DNA of 64,000 nt, taken from positions 310,001-374,000 of the forward strand of contig JAZGUH010000103.1 of the NCBI GenBank assembly GCA_037893225.1, given 5' to 3'. Every line of letters begins with the position of its first letter. Position 1 is the stretch's first letter. Below, in pieces: positions 45,490 to 57,365 of this stretch. The translations under genes were made by a program, and so were the position numbers. Source of the stretch: Hippasteria phrygiana (lineage: Eukaryota; Echinodermata; Asteroidea; Valvatida; Goniasteridae). Under the pieces are notes generated by a model. It ran no database searches. It saw nothing but the letters and a program-made list of their open reading frames with translations, and was not told the origin of the DNA.

Positions 45490-45651
45490 TCGTCTACAAA
45501 ACACCATAGGTCTGTTGTGCTGATCTAAGCCCGCATCCTACAGCATGATTTCATATGCTCTCTATCTCACTAGGCCTTTCAGTTCTGTCCAGGATATAAT
45601 CTTGTAAGGCCTCGAGGTCTTGAATAGCCAGGAGCCGGAGGTTGATCTCTC
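45490..45651 (-). pseudogene. Exon-like core of the ~260-bp module (prototype copy)
   Basis: Reading leftward, TTTTTCCATCAACTCTAG is followed by a 162-nt core and a perfect GTAAGT donor (45,484-45,489). In one frame the first half reads EINLRLLAIQDLEALQDYI then LDRTERPSEIESI before a TGA. In another frame the end reads DAGLDQHNRPMVFCRR. It looks like a captured and decayed exon. Eight other copies (donor motifs near 46,266, 51,134, 51,862, 52,730, 55,827, 57,389, 59,107 and 59,783) have a 2-bp deletion and read GAGATAAACC instead of GAGATCAACC. I do not recognise the parent gene. Confidence 0.5.
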
Positions 45652-46670
45652 CTAGAGTTGATGGAAAAATAGAGTAAGCGAGTTAGGGGTGTTCAAATTA
45701 GTTGTTAGAATTAAGGGTTTGAGTGCAAGTGTTAGGGTTAAGGTTCGAGTTAGAGTACGGGTTTTAAGGGTGCGGGTTTTAAGGGTGCAGGTTTTAAGGG
45801 TGCGGGTTTTAAGGGTGCGGGTTTTAAGGGTGCGGGTTTTAAGGGTGCGGGTTTTAAGGGTGCAGGTTTTAAGGGTGCAGGTTTTAGGGGTGAGGGTTTT
45901 AAAAGTGCGAGTTTTAAGAGTGCGGGTTTTAAGAGTGCGGGTTTTAAGAGTGCGGGTTTTAAGAGTGCGGGTTTTAAGAGTGCTAGAGTTAGGGCCTTGT
46001 TACACACTGCAATTTTAACAAGCAATTTGTGGGCAAGTAACAGCGCTGCAGCCGAAAAGAAATTCTTCAAGTGCAATAAAGACATTTTTCTTCTTAAGAC
46101 AATTTTGTGAAAATACAAAATTCCATGTTTTTCTATGTGGAATTTGGTTGGACCCGATTGCCTGAAAATTGTCCTGTGTGACATGGCCCTTAGAGTGAGA
46201 GTGCTTGTGTTCGGGTTAGAATGTGAGAGTAAGAGATAGAGAGACAGGGATAGATAGAGTGTTAGACTTACTCGTCTACAAAACACCATAGGTCTGTTGT
46301 GCTGATCTAAGCCCGCATCCTACAGCATGATTTCATATGCTCTCTATCTCACTAGGCCTTTCAGTTCTGTCCAGGATAATCTTGTATGGCCTCGAGGTCT
46401 TGAACAGCCAGGAGCCGGAGGTTTATCTCTCCTGGAGTTGATGGAAAAATAGAGTAAGCGAGTTAGGGGTGTTCAAATTAGTTGTTAAGAGTTAAGGGTT
46501 TGAGTGCAAGTGTTAGGGTTAACGTTCAAGTTAGAGTGCAGGTTTTAGGGGTGCGGGTTTTAGGGGTGCGGGTTTTAGGGGTGCGGGTTTTAGGGGTGCG
46601 GGTTTTAGGGGTGCGGGTTTTAGGGGTGCGGGTTTTAGGGGTGCGGGTTTTAGGGGTGCGGGTTTTAAGT

Positions 46671-46873
46671 TAGGGCCTTGTTACACAATGCAATTTTAAC
46701 AAGCAATTTGTGGGCAAGTAACAGCGCTGCAGCCGAAAAGAAATTCTTCAAGTGCAATAAAGACATTTTTCTTCTTAAGACAATTTTGTGAAAATAAAAA
46801 ATTCCATGTTTTTCTATGTGGAATTTGGTTGGACCCGATTGCCTGAAAATTGTCCTGTGTGACATGGCCCTTA
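46671..46873. mobile_element. MITE-like module of satellite II (prototype copy, 203 bp)
   Basis: TAGGGCCTTGTTACACA at the left faces the inverse of TAAGGGCCATGTCACACAGG at the right. Next inward, CAATTTTAAC faces CAATTTTCAG. The interior includes CAGCGCTGCAGCCGAAAAG. Other copies start near 45,990, 47,150, 47,600, 48,165, 48,755, 49,115, 49,647, 50,050, 50,485, 50,857, 51,585, 52,455, 53,137, 53,661, 54,226, 54,568, 55,131, 55,551, 56,262, 56,741, 57,843, 58,352, 58,831, 59,507, 60,183, 60,733, 61,271, 61,795, 62,314, 62,853 and 63,417. Truncated or diverged copies lie near 44,905 and 45,410. Confidence 0.8.
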
Positions 46874-46919
46874 GAGTGAGAGTGCTTGTGTTCGGGTTAG
46901 AATGTGAGAGTAAGAGATA

Positions 46920-47147
46920 GAGAGACAGAGGTTTTAAGGGTGCGGGTTTTAAGGGTGCGGGTTTTAGGGGTGCGGGTTTTAGGGGTGCGGGTTTTAGGGG
47001 TGCGGGTTTTAGGGGTGCGGGTTTTAGGGGTGCGGGTTTTAGGGGTGCGGGTTTTAGGGGTGCGTGTTTTAGGGGTGCGGGTTTTAAGGGTGCGGGTTTT
47101 AGGGGTGCGGGTTTTAAGGGTGCGGGTTTTAGGGGTGCGGGTTTTAA
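46920..47147 (+). repeat. G-quadruplex-prone 15-bp block (representative of all blocks)
   Basis: AGGGGTGCGGGTTTT repeats give GGGG-TGC-GGG-TTTTA-GGGG spacing, satisfying the G3+N1-7 rule continuously along the plus strand. Block structure is regular: AAGGG variants first, AGGGG variants in the middle, then AAGGG again. Blocks that end in AAGAGTGCTAGAG precede TTACACACTGC versions of the next module, and blocks ending in AAGTTAGGG precede TTACACAATGC versions. Confidence 0.9.
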
Positions 47148-50100
47148 GTTAGGGCCTTGTTACACAATGCAATTTTAACAAGCAATTTGTGGGCAAGTAA
47201 CAGCGCTGCAGCCGAAAAGAAATTCTTCAAGTGCAATAAAGACATTTTTCTTCTTAAGACAATTTTGTGAAAATAAAAAATTCCATGTTTTTCTATGTGG
47301 AATTTGGTTGGACCCGATTGCCTGAAAATTGTCCTGTGTGACATGGCCCTTAGAGTGAGAGTGCTTGTGTTCGGGTTAGAATGTGAGAGTAAGAGATAGA
47401 GAGACAGAGGTTTTAAGGGTGCGGGTTTTAAGGGTGCGGGTTTTAGGGGTGCGGGTTTTAGGGGTGCGGGTTTTAGGGGTGCGGGTTTTAGGGGTGCGGG
47501 TTTTAGGGGTGCGGGTTTTAAGGGTGCGGGTTTTAGGGGTGCGGGTTTTAGGGGTGCGGGTTTTAAGGGTGCGGGTTTTAGGGGTGCGGGTTTTAAGTTA
47601 GGGCCTTGTTACACAATGCAATTTTAACAAGCAATTTGTGGGCAAGTAACAGCGCTGCAGCCGAAAAGAAATTCTTCAAGTGCAATAAAGACATTTTTCT
47701 TCTTAAGACAATTTTGTGAAAATAAAAAATTCCATGTTTTTCTATGTGGAATTTGGTTGGACCCGATTGCTTGAAAATTGTCCTGTGTGACATGGCCCTT
47801 AGAGTGAGAGTGCTTGTGTTCGGGTTAGAATGTGAGAGTAAGAGATAGAGAGACAGAGGTTTTAAGGGTGCGGGTTTTAAGGGTGCGGGTTTTAGGGGTG
47901 CGGGTTTTAGGGGTGCGGGTTTTAGGGGTGCGGGTTTTAGGGGTGCGGGTTTTAGGGGTGCGGGTTTTAGGGGTGCGGGTTTTAGGGGTGCGGGTTTTAG
48001 GGGTGCGGGTTTTAGGGGTGCGGGTTTTAGGGGTGCGGGTTTTAGGGTGCGGGTTTTAAGGGTGCGGGTTTTAAGGGTGCGGGTTTTAAGGGTGAGGGTT
48101 TTAAAAGTGCGGGTTTTAAGAGTGCGGGTTTTAAGAGTGCGGGTTTTAAGAGTGCTAGAGTTAGGGCCTTGTTACACACTGCAATTTTAACAAGCAATTT
48201 GTGGGCAAGTAACAGCGCTGCAGCCGAAAAAAATTCTTCAAGTGCAATAAAGACATTTTTCTTCTTAAGACAATTTTGTGAAAATAAATAATTCCATGTA
48301 TTTCTATGTGGAATTTGGTTGGACCCGATTGCCTGAAAATTGTCCTGTGTGACATGGCCCTTAGAGTGAGAGTGCTTGTGTTCGGGTTAGAATGTGAGAG
48401 TAAGAGATAGAGAGACAGAGGTTTTAAGGGTGCGGGTTTTAAGGGTGCGGGTTTTAGGGGTGCGGGTTTTAGGGGTGCGGGTTTTAGGGGTGCGGGTTTT
48501 AGGGGTGCGGGTTTTAGGGGTGCGGGTTTTAGGGGTGCGGGTTTTAGGGGTGCGGGTTTTAGGGGTGCGGGTTTTAGGGGTGCGGGTTTTAGGGGTGCGG
48601 GTTTTAGGGGTGCGGGTTTTAGGGGTGCGGGTTTTAGGGTGCGGGTTTTAAGGGTGCGGGTTTTAAGGGTGCGGGTTTTAAGGGTGAGGGTTTTAAAAGT
48701 GCGGGTTTTAAGAGTGCGGGTTTTAAGAGTGCGGGTTTTAAGAGTGCTAGAGTTAGGGCCTTGTTACACACTGCAATTTTAACAAGCAATTTGTGGGCAA
48801 GTAACAGCGCTGCAGCCGAAAAGAAATTCTTCAAGTGCAATAAAGACATTTTTCTTCTTAAGACAATTTTGTGAAAATAAATAATTCCATGTATTTCTAT
48901 GTGGAATTTGGTTGGACCCGATTGCCTGAAAATTGTCCTGTGTGACATGGCCCTTAGAGTGAGAGTGCTTGTGTTCGGGTTAGAATGTGAGAGTAAGAGA
49001 TAGAGAGACAGAGGTTTTAAGGGTGCGGGTTTTAAGGGTGCGGGTTTTAGGGGTGCGGGTTTTAGGGGTGCGGGTTTTAGGGGTGCGGGTTTTAGGGGTG
49101 CGGGTTTTAAGTTAGGGCCTTGTTACACAATGCAATTTTAACAAGCAATTTGTGGGCAAGTAACAGCGCTGCAGCCGAAAAGAAATTCTTCAAGTGCAAT
49201 AAAGACATTTTTCTTCTTAAGACAATTTTGTGAAAATAAAAAATTCCATGTTTTTCTATGTGGAATTTGGTTGGACCCGATTGCCTGAAAATTGTCCTGT
49301 GTGACATGGCCCTTAGAGTGAGAGTGCTTGTGTTCGGGTTAGAATGTGAGAGTAAGAGATAGAGAGACAGAGGTTTTAAGGGTGCGGGTTTTAGGGGTGC
49401 GGGTTTTAGGGGTGCGGGTTTTAGGGGTGCGGGTTTTAGGGGTGCGGGTTTTAGGGGTGCGGGTTTTAGGGGTGCGGGTTTTAGGGGTGCGGGTTTTAGG
49501 GGTGCGGGTTTTAGGGGTGCGGGTTTTAGGGGTGCGGGTTTTAGGGGTGCGGGTTTTAAGGGTGCGGGTTTTAAGGGTGAGGGTTTTAAAAGTGAGGGTT
49601 TTAAAAGTGCGGGTTTTAAGAGTGCGGGTTTTAAGAGTGCTAGAGTTAGGGCCTTGTTACACACTGCAATTTTAACAAGCAATTTGTGGGCAAGTAACAG
49701 CGCTGCAGCCGAAAAGAAATTCTTCAAGTGCAATAAAGACATTTTTCTTCTTAAGACAATTTTGTGAAAATAAATAATTCCATGTTTTTCTATGTGGAAT
49801 TTGGTTGGACCCGATTGCCTGAAAATTGTCCTGTGTGACATGGCCCTTAGAGTGAGAGTGCTTGTGTTCGGGTTAGAATGTGAGAGTAAGAGATAGAGAG
49901 ACAGAGGTTTTAAGGGTGCGGGTTTTAAGGGTGCGGGTTTTAGGGGTGCGGGTTTTAGGGGTGCAGGTTTAGGGGTGCGGGTTTTAGGGGTGCGGGTTTT
50001 AGGGGTGCGGGTTTTAGGGGTGCGGGTTTTAGGGGTGCGGGTTTTAAGTTAGGGCCTTGTTACACAATGCAATTTTAACAAGCAATTTGTGGGCAAGTAA

Positions 50101-53100
50101 CAGCGCTGCAGCCGAAAAGAAATTCTTCAAGTGCAATAAAGACATTTTTCTTCTTAAGACAATTTTGTGAAAATAAAAAATTCCATGTTTTTCTATGTGG
50201 AATTTGGTTGGACCCGATTGCCTGAAAATTGTCCTGTGTGACATGGCCCTTAGAGTGAGAGTGCTTGTGTTCGGGTTAGAATGTGAGAGTAAGGGATAGA
50301 GAGACAGAGGTTTTAAGGGTGCGGGTTTTAGGGGTGCGGGTTTTAGGGGTGCGGGTTTTAGGGGTGCGGGTTTTAGGGGTGCGGGTTTTAGGGGTGCGGG
50401 TTTTAGGGGTGCGGGTTTTAGGGGTGCGGGTTTTAGGGGTGCGGGTTTTAGGGGTGCGGGTTTTAGGGGTGCGGGTTTTAAGTTAGGGCCTTGTTACACA
50501 ATGCAATTTTAACAAGCAATTTGTGGGCAAGTAACAGCGCTGCAGCCGAAAAGAAATTCTTCAAGTGCAATAAAGACATTTTTCTTCTTAAGACAATTTT
50601 GTGAAAATAAAAAATTCCATGTTTTTCTATGTGGAATTTGGTTGGACCCGATTGCCTGAAAATTGTCCTGTGTGACATGGCCCTTAGAGTGAGAGTGCTT
50701 GTGTTCGGGTTAGAATGTGAGAGTAAGAGATAGAGAGACAGAGGTTTTAAGGGTGCGGGTTTTAGGGGTGCGGGTTTTAGGGGTGCGGGTTTTAGGGGTG
50801 CGGGTTTTAAGGGTGCGGGTTTTAGGGGTGCGGGTTTTAAGGGTGCGGGTTTTAAGTTAGGGCCTTGTTACACAATGCAATTTTAACAAGCAATTTGTGG
50901 GCAAGTAACAGCGCTGCAGCCGAAAAGAAATTCTTCAAGTGCAATAAAGACATTTTTCTTCTTAAGACAATTTGGTGAAAATACAAAATTCCGTGTTTTT
51001 CTATGTGGAATTTGGTTGGACCCGATTGCCTGAAAATTGTCCTGTGTGACATGGCCCTTAGAGTGAGAGTGCTTGTGTTCGGGTTAGAATGTGAGAGTAA
51101 GAGATAGAGAGACAGGGATAGATAGAGTGTTAGACTTACTCGTCTACAAAACACCATAGGTCTGTTGTGCTGATCTAAGCCCGCATCCTACAGCATGATT
51201 TCATATGCTCTCTATCTCACTAGGCCTTTCAGTTCTGTCCAGGATAATCTTGTATGGCCTCGAGGTCTTGAACAGCCAGGAGCCGGAGGTTTATCTCTCC
51301 TGGAGTTGATGGAAAAATAGAGTAAGCGAGTTAGGGGTGTTCAAATTAGTTGTTAAGAGTTAAGGGTTTGAGTGCAAGTGTTAGGGTTAACGTTCAAGTT
51401 AGAGTGCAGGTTTTAAGGGTGCGGGTTTTAAGGGTGCGGGTTTTAAGGGTGCGGGTTTTAAGGGTGAGGGTTTTAAGAGTGCGGGTTTTAAGAGTGCGGG
51501 TTTTAGGGGTGCGGGTTTTAGGGGTGCGGGTTTTAGGGGTGCGGGTTTTAGGGGTGCGGGTTTTAGGGGTGCGGGTTTTAAGTTAGGGCCTTGTTACACA
51601 ATGCAATTTTAACAAGCAATTTGTGGGCAAGTAACAGCGCTGCAGCCGAAAAGAAATTCTTCAAGTGCAATAAAGACATTTTTCTTCTTAAGACAATTTG
51701 GTGAAAATACAAAATTCCATGTTTTTCTATGTGGAATTTGGTTGGACCCGATTGCCTGAAAATTGTCCTGTGTGACATGGCCCTTAGAGTGAGAGTGCTT
51801 GTGTTCGGGTTAGAATGTGAGAGTAAGAGATAGAGAGACAGGGATAGATAGAGTGTTAGACTTACTCGTCTACAAAACACCATAGGTCTGTTGTGCTGAT
51901 CTAAGCCCGCATCCTACAGCATGATTTCATATGCTCTCTATCTCACTAGGCCTTTCAGTTCTGTCCAGGATAATCTTGTATGGCCTCGAGGTCTTGAACA
52001 GCCAGGAGCCGGAGGTTTATCTCTCCTGGAGTTGATGGAAAAATAGAGTAAGCGAGTTAGGGGTGTTCAAATTAGTTGTTAAGAGTTAAGGGTTTGAGTG
52101 CAAGTGTTAGGGTTAAGGTTCAAGTTAGAGTGCGGGTTTTAAGGGTGCGGGTTTTAAGGGTGCGGGTTTTAAGGGTGAGGGTTTTAAGGGTGCGGGTTTT
52201 AAGGGTGCAGGTTTTAAGGGTGCGGGTTTTAAGGGTGCGGGTTTTAAGGGTGCGGGTTTTAAGGGTGCGGGTTTTAAGGGTGCGGGTTTTAAGGGTGCAG
52301 GTTTTAAGGGTGCGGGTTTTAAGGGTGCGGGTTTTAAGGGTGCAGGTTTTAAGGGTGCAGGTTTTAGGGGTGAGGGTTTTAAAAGTGCGAGTTTTAAGAG
52401 TGCGGGTTTTAAGAGTGCGGGTTTTAAGAGTGCGGGTTTTAAGAGTGCTAGAGTTAGGGCCTTGTTACACACTGCAATTTTAACAAGCAATTTGTGGGCA
52501 AGTAACAGCGCTGCAGCCGAAAAGAAATTCTTCAAGTGCAATAAAGACATTTTTCTTCTTAAGACAATTTTGTGAAAATACAAAATTCCATGTTTTTCTA
52601 TGTGGAATTTGGTTGGACCCGATTGCCTGAAAATTGTCCTGTGTGACATGGCCCTTAGAGTGAGAGTGCTTGTGTTCGGGTTAGAATGTGAGAGTAAGAG
52701 ATAGAGAGACAGGGATAGATAGAGTGTTAGACTTACTCGTCTACAAAACACCATAGGTCTGTTGTGCTGATCTAAGCCCGCATCCTACAGCATGATTTCA
52801 TATGCTCTCTATCTCACTAGGCCTTTCAGTTCTGTCCAGGATAATCTTGTATGGCCTCGAGGTCTTGAACAGCCAGGAGCCGGAGGTTTATCTCTCCTGG
52901 AGTTGATGGAAAAATAGAGTAAGCGAGTTAGGGGTGTTCAAATTAGTTGTTAAGAGTTAAGGGTTTGAGTGCAAGTGTTAGGGTTAACGTTCAAGTTAGA
53001 GTGCAGGTTTTAGGGGTGCGGGTTTTAGGGGTGCGGGTTTTAGGGGTGCGGGTTTTAGGGGTGCGGGTTTTAGGGGTGCGGGTTTTAGGGGTGCGGGTTT

Positions 53101-56100
53101 TAGGGGTGCGGGTTTTAGGGGTGCGGGTTTTAAGTTAGGGCCTTGTTACACAATGCAATTTTAACAAGCAATTTGTGGGCAAGTAACAGCGCTGCAGCCG
53201 AAAAGAAATTCTTCAAGTGCAATAAAGACATTTTTCTTCTTAAGACAATTTTGTGAAAATACAAAATTCCATGTTTTTCTATGTGGAATTTGGTTGGACC
53301 CGATTGCCTGAAAATTGTCCTGTGTGACATGGCCCTTAGAGTGAGAGTGCTTGTGTTCGGGTTAGAATGTGAGAGTAAGAGATAGAGAGACAGAGGTTTT
53401 AAGGGTGCGGGTTTTAAGGGTGCGGGTTTTAGGGGTGCGGGTTTTAGGGGTGCGGGTTTTAGGGGTGCGGGTTTTAGGGGTGCGGGTTTTAGGGGTGCGG
53501 GTTTTAGGGGTGCGGGTTTTAGGGGTGCGGGTTTTAGGGGTGCGGGTTTTAGGGGTGCGGGTTTTAGGGGTGCGGGTTTTAAGGGTGCGGGTTTTAGGGG
53601 TGCGGGTTTTAGGGGTGCGGGTTTTAAGGGTGCGGGTTTTAGGGGTGCGGGTTTTAAGTTAGGGCCTTGTTACACAATGCAATTTTAACAAGCAATTTGT
53701 GGGCAAGTAACAGCGCTGCAGCCGAAAAGAAATTCTTCAAGTGCAATAAAGACATTTTTCTTCTTAAGACAATTTTGTGAAAATAAAAAATTCCATGTTT
53801 TTCTATGTGGAATTTGGTTGGACCCGATTGCTTGAAAATTGTCCTGTGTGACATGGCCCTTAGAGTGAGAGTGCTTGTGTTCGGGTTAGAATGTGAGAGT
53901 AAGAGATAGAGAGACAGAGGTTTTAAGGGTGCGGGTTTTAAGGGTGCGGGTTTTAGGGGTGCGGGTTTTAGGGGTGCGGGTTTTAGGGGTGCGGGTTTTA
54001 GGGGTGCGGGTTTTAGGGGTGCGGGTTTTAGGGGTGCGGGTTTTAGGGGTGCGGGTTTTAGGGGTGCGGGTTTTAGGGGTGCGGGTTTTAGGGGTGCGGG
54101 TTTTAGGGTGCGGGTTTTAAGGGTGCGGGTTTTAAGGGTGCGGGTTTTAAGGGTGAGGGTTTTAAAAGTGCGGGTTTTAAGAGTGCGGGTTTTAAGAGTG
54201 CGGGTTTTAAGAGTGCTAGAGTTAGGGCCTTGTTACACACTGCAATTTTAACAAGCAATTTGTGGGCAAGTAACAGCGCTGCAGCCGAAAAGAAATTCTT
54301 CAAGTGCAATAAAGACATTTTTCTTCTTAAGACAATTTTGTGAAAATAAATAATTCCATGTATTTCTATGTGGAATTTGGTTGGACCCGATTGCCTGAAA
54401 ATTGTCCTGTGTGACATGGCCCTTAGAGTGAGAGTGCTTGTGTTCGGGTTAGAATGTGAGAGTAAGAGATAGAGAGACAGAGGTTTTAAGGGTGCGGGTT
54501 TTAAGGGTGCGGGTTTTAGGGGTGCGGGTTTTAGGGGTGCGGGTTTTAGGGGTGCGGGTTTTAAGTTAGGGCCTTGTTACACAATGCATTTTTAACAAGC
54601 AATTTGTGGGCAAGTAACAGCGCTGCAGCCGAAAAGAAATTCCTCAAGTGCAATAAAGACATTTTTCTTCTTAAGACAATTTTGTGAAAATAAAAAATTC
54701 CATGTTTTTCTATGTGGAATTTGGTTGGACCCGATTGCCTGAAAATTGTCCTGTGTGACATGGCCCTTAGAGTGAGAGTGCTTGTGTTCGGGTTAGAATG
54801 TGAGAGTAAGAGATAGAGAGACAGAGGTTTTAAGGGTGCGGGTTTTAGGGGTGCGGGTTTTAGGGGTGCGGGTTTTAGGGGTGCGGGTTTTAGGGGTGCG
54901 GGTTTTAGGGGTGCGGGTTTTAGGGGTGCGGGTTTTAGGGGTGCGGGTTTTAGGGGTGCGGGTTTTAGGGGTGCGGGTTTTAGGGGTGCGGGTTTTAGGG
55001 GTGCGGGTTTTAGGGGTGCGGGTTTTAGGGGTGCGGGTTTTAAGGGTGCGGGTTTTAAGGGTGAGGGTTTTAAAAGTGCGGGTTTTAAGAGTGCGGGTTT
55101 TAAGAGTGCGGGTTTTAAGAGTGCTAGAGTTAGGGCCTTGTTACACACTGCAATTTTAACAAGCAATTTGTGGGCAAGTAACAGCGCTGCAGCCGAAAAG
55201 AAATTCTTCAAGTGCAATAAAGACATTTTTCTTCTTAAGACAATTTTGTGAAAATAAAAAATTCCATGTTTTTCTATGTGGAATTTGGTTGGACCCGATT
55301 GCCTGAAAATTGTCCTGTGTGACATGGCCCTTAGAGTGAGAGTGCTTGTGTTCGGGTTAGAATGTGAGAGTAAGAGATAGAGAGACAGAGGTTTTAAGGG
55401 TGCGGGTTTTAGGGGTGCGGGTTTTAGGGGTGCGGGTTTTAGGGGTGCGGGTTTTAGGGGTGCGGGTTTTAGGGGTGCGGGTTTTAGGGGTGCGGGTTTT
55501 AAGGGTGCGGGTTTTAGGGGTGCGGGTTTTAAGGGTGCGGGTTTTAAGTTAGGGCCTTGTTACACAATGCAATTTTAACAAGCAATTTGTGGGCAAGTAA
55601 CAGCGCTGCAGCCGAAAAGAAATTCTTCAAGTGCAATAAAGACATTTTTCTTCTTAAGACAATTTGGTGAAAATACAAAATTCCGTGTTTTTCTATGTGG
55701 AATTTGGTTGGACCCGATTGCCTGAAAATTGTCCTGTGTGACATGGCCCTTAGAGTGAGAGTGCTTGTGTTCGGGTTAGAATGTGAGAGTAAGAGATAGA
55801 GAGACAGGGATAGATAGAGTGTTAGACTTACTCGTCTACAAAACACCATAGGTCTGTTGTGCTGATCTAAGCCCGCATCCTACAGCATGATTTCATATGC
55901 TCTCTATCTCACTAGGCCTTTCAGTTCTGTCCAGGATAATCTTGTATGGCCTCGAGGTCTTGAACAGCCAGGAGCCGGAGGTTTATCTCTCCTGGAGTTG
56001 ATGGAAAAATAGAGTAAGCGAGTTAGGGGTGTTCAAATTAGTTGTTAAGAGTTAAGGGTTTGAGTGCAAGTGTTAGGGTTAACGTTCAAGTTAGAGTGCG

Positions 56101-57229
56101 GGTTTTAAGGGTGCGGGTTTTAAGGGTGCGGGTTTTAAGGGTGAGGGTTTTAAGAGTGCGGGTTTTAAGAGTGCGGGTTTTAGGGGTGCGGGTTTTAGGG
56201 GTGCGGGTTTTAGGGGTGCGGGTTTTAGGGGTGCGGGTTTTAGGGGTGCGGGTTTTAAGTTAGGGCCTTGTTACACAATGCAATTTTAACAAGCAATTTG
56301 TGGGCAAGTAACAGCGCTGCAGCCGAAAAGAAATTCTTCAAGTGCAATAAAGACATTTTTCTTCTTAAGACAATTTGGTGAAAATACAAAATTCCATGTT
56401 TTTCTATGTGGAATTTGGTTGGACCCGATTGCCTGAAAATTGTCCTGTGTGACATGGCCCTTAGAGTGAGAGTGCTTGTGTTCGGGTTAGAATGTGAGAG
56501 TAAGAGATAGAGAGACAGAGGTTTTAAGGGTGCGGGTTTTAAGGGTTCGGGTTTTAGGGGTGCGGGTTTTAGGGGTGCGGGTTTTAGGGGTGCGGGTTTT
56601 AGGGGTGCGGGTTTTAGGGGTGCGGGTTTTAGGGGTGCGGGTTTTAGGGGTGCGGGTTTTAGGGGTGCGGGTTTTAGGGGTGCGGGTTTTAAGGGTGCGG
56701 GTTTTAGGGGTGCGGGTTTTAAGGGTGCGGGTTTTAAGTTAGGGCCTTGTTACACAATGCAATTTTAACAAGCAATTTGTGGGCAAGTAACAGCGCTGCA
56801 GTCGAAAAGAAATTCTTCAAGTGCAATAAAGACATTTTTCTTCTTAAGACAATTTTGTGAAAATAAAAAATTCCATGTTTTTCTATGTGGAATTTGGTTG
56901 GACCCGATTGCCTGAAAATTGTCCTGTGTGACATGGCCCTTAGAGTGAGAGTGCTTGTGTTCGGGTTAGAATGTGAGAGTAAGAGATAGAGAGACAGAGG
57001 TTTTAAGGGTGCGGGTTTTAGGGGTGCGGGTTTTAGGGGTGCGGGTTTTAGGGGTGCGGGTTTTAGGGGTGCGGGTTTTAGGGGTGCGGGTTTTAGGGGT
57101 GCGGGTTTTAGGGGTGCGGGTTTTAGGGGTGCGGGTTTTAGGGGTGCGGGTTTTAGGGGTGCGGGTTTTAAGGGTGCGGGTTTTAGGGGTGCGGGTTTTA
57201 GGGGTGCGGGTTTTAAGGGTGCGGGTTTT

Positions 57230-57365
57230 AGGGGTGCGGGTTTTAAGGGTGCGGGTTTCTATGTGGAATTTGGTTGGACCCGATTGCCTGAAAATTGTCC
57301 TGTGTGACATGGCCCTTAGAGTGAGAGTGCTTGTGTTCGGGTTAGAATGTGAGAGTAAGAGATAG
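57230..57365. repeat. Truncated satellite II unit
   Basis: The 15-bp block runs from GGGTGCGGGTTT directly into CTATGTGGAATTTGG at ~57,258. This skips the first ~130 bp of the MITE-like module, and it is the only such junction in the array. It marks a private deletion in one unit. Confidence 0.85.

Noticed and set aside
45484..45720. 5S rRNA, tRNA or snRNA gene in the ~260-bp module of satellite II
   Set aside because: I found no internal A/B or C box, no snRNA-like Sm site and no family-specific sequence. Splice-like flanks fit a decayed exon better.
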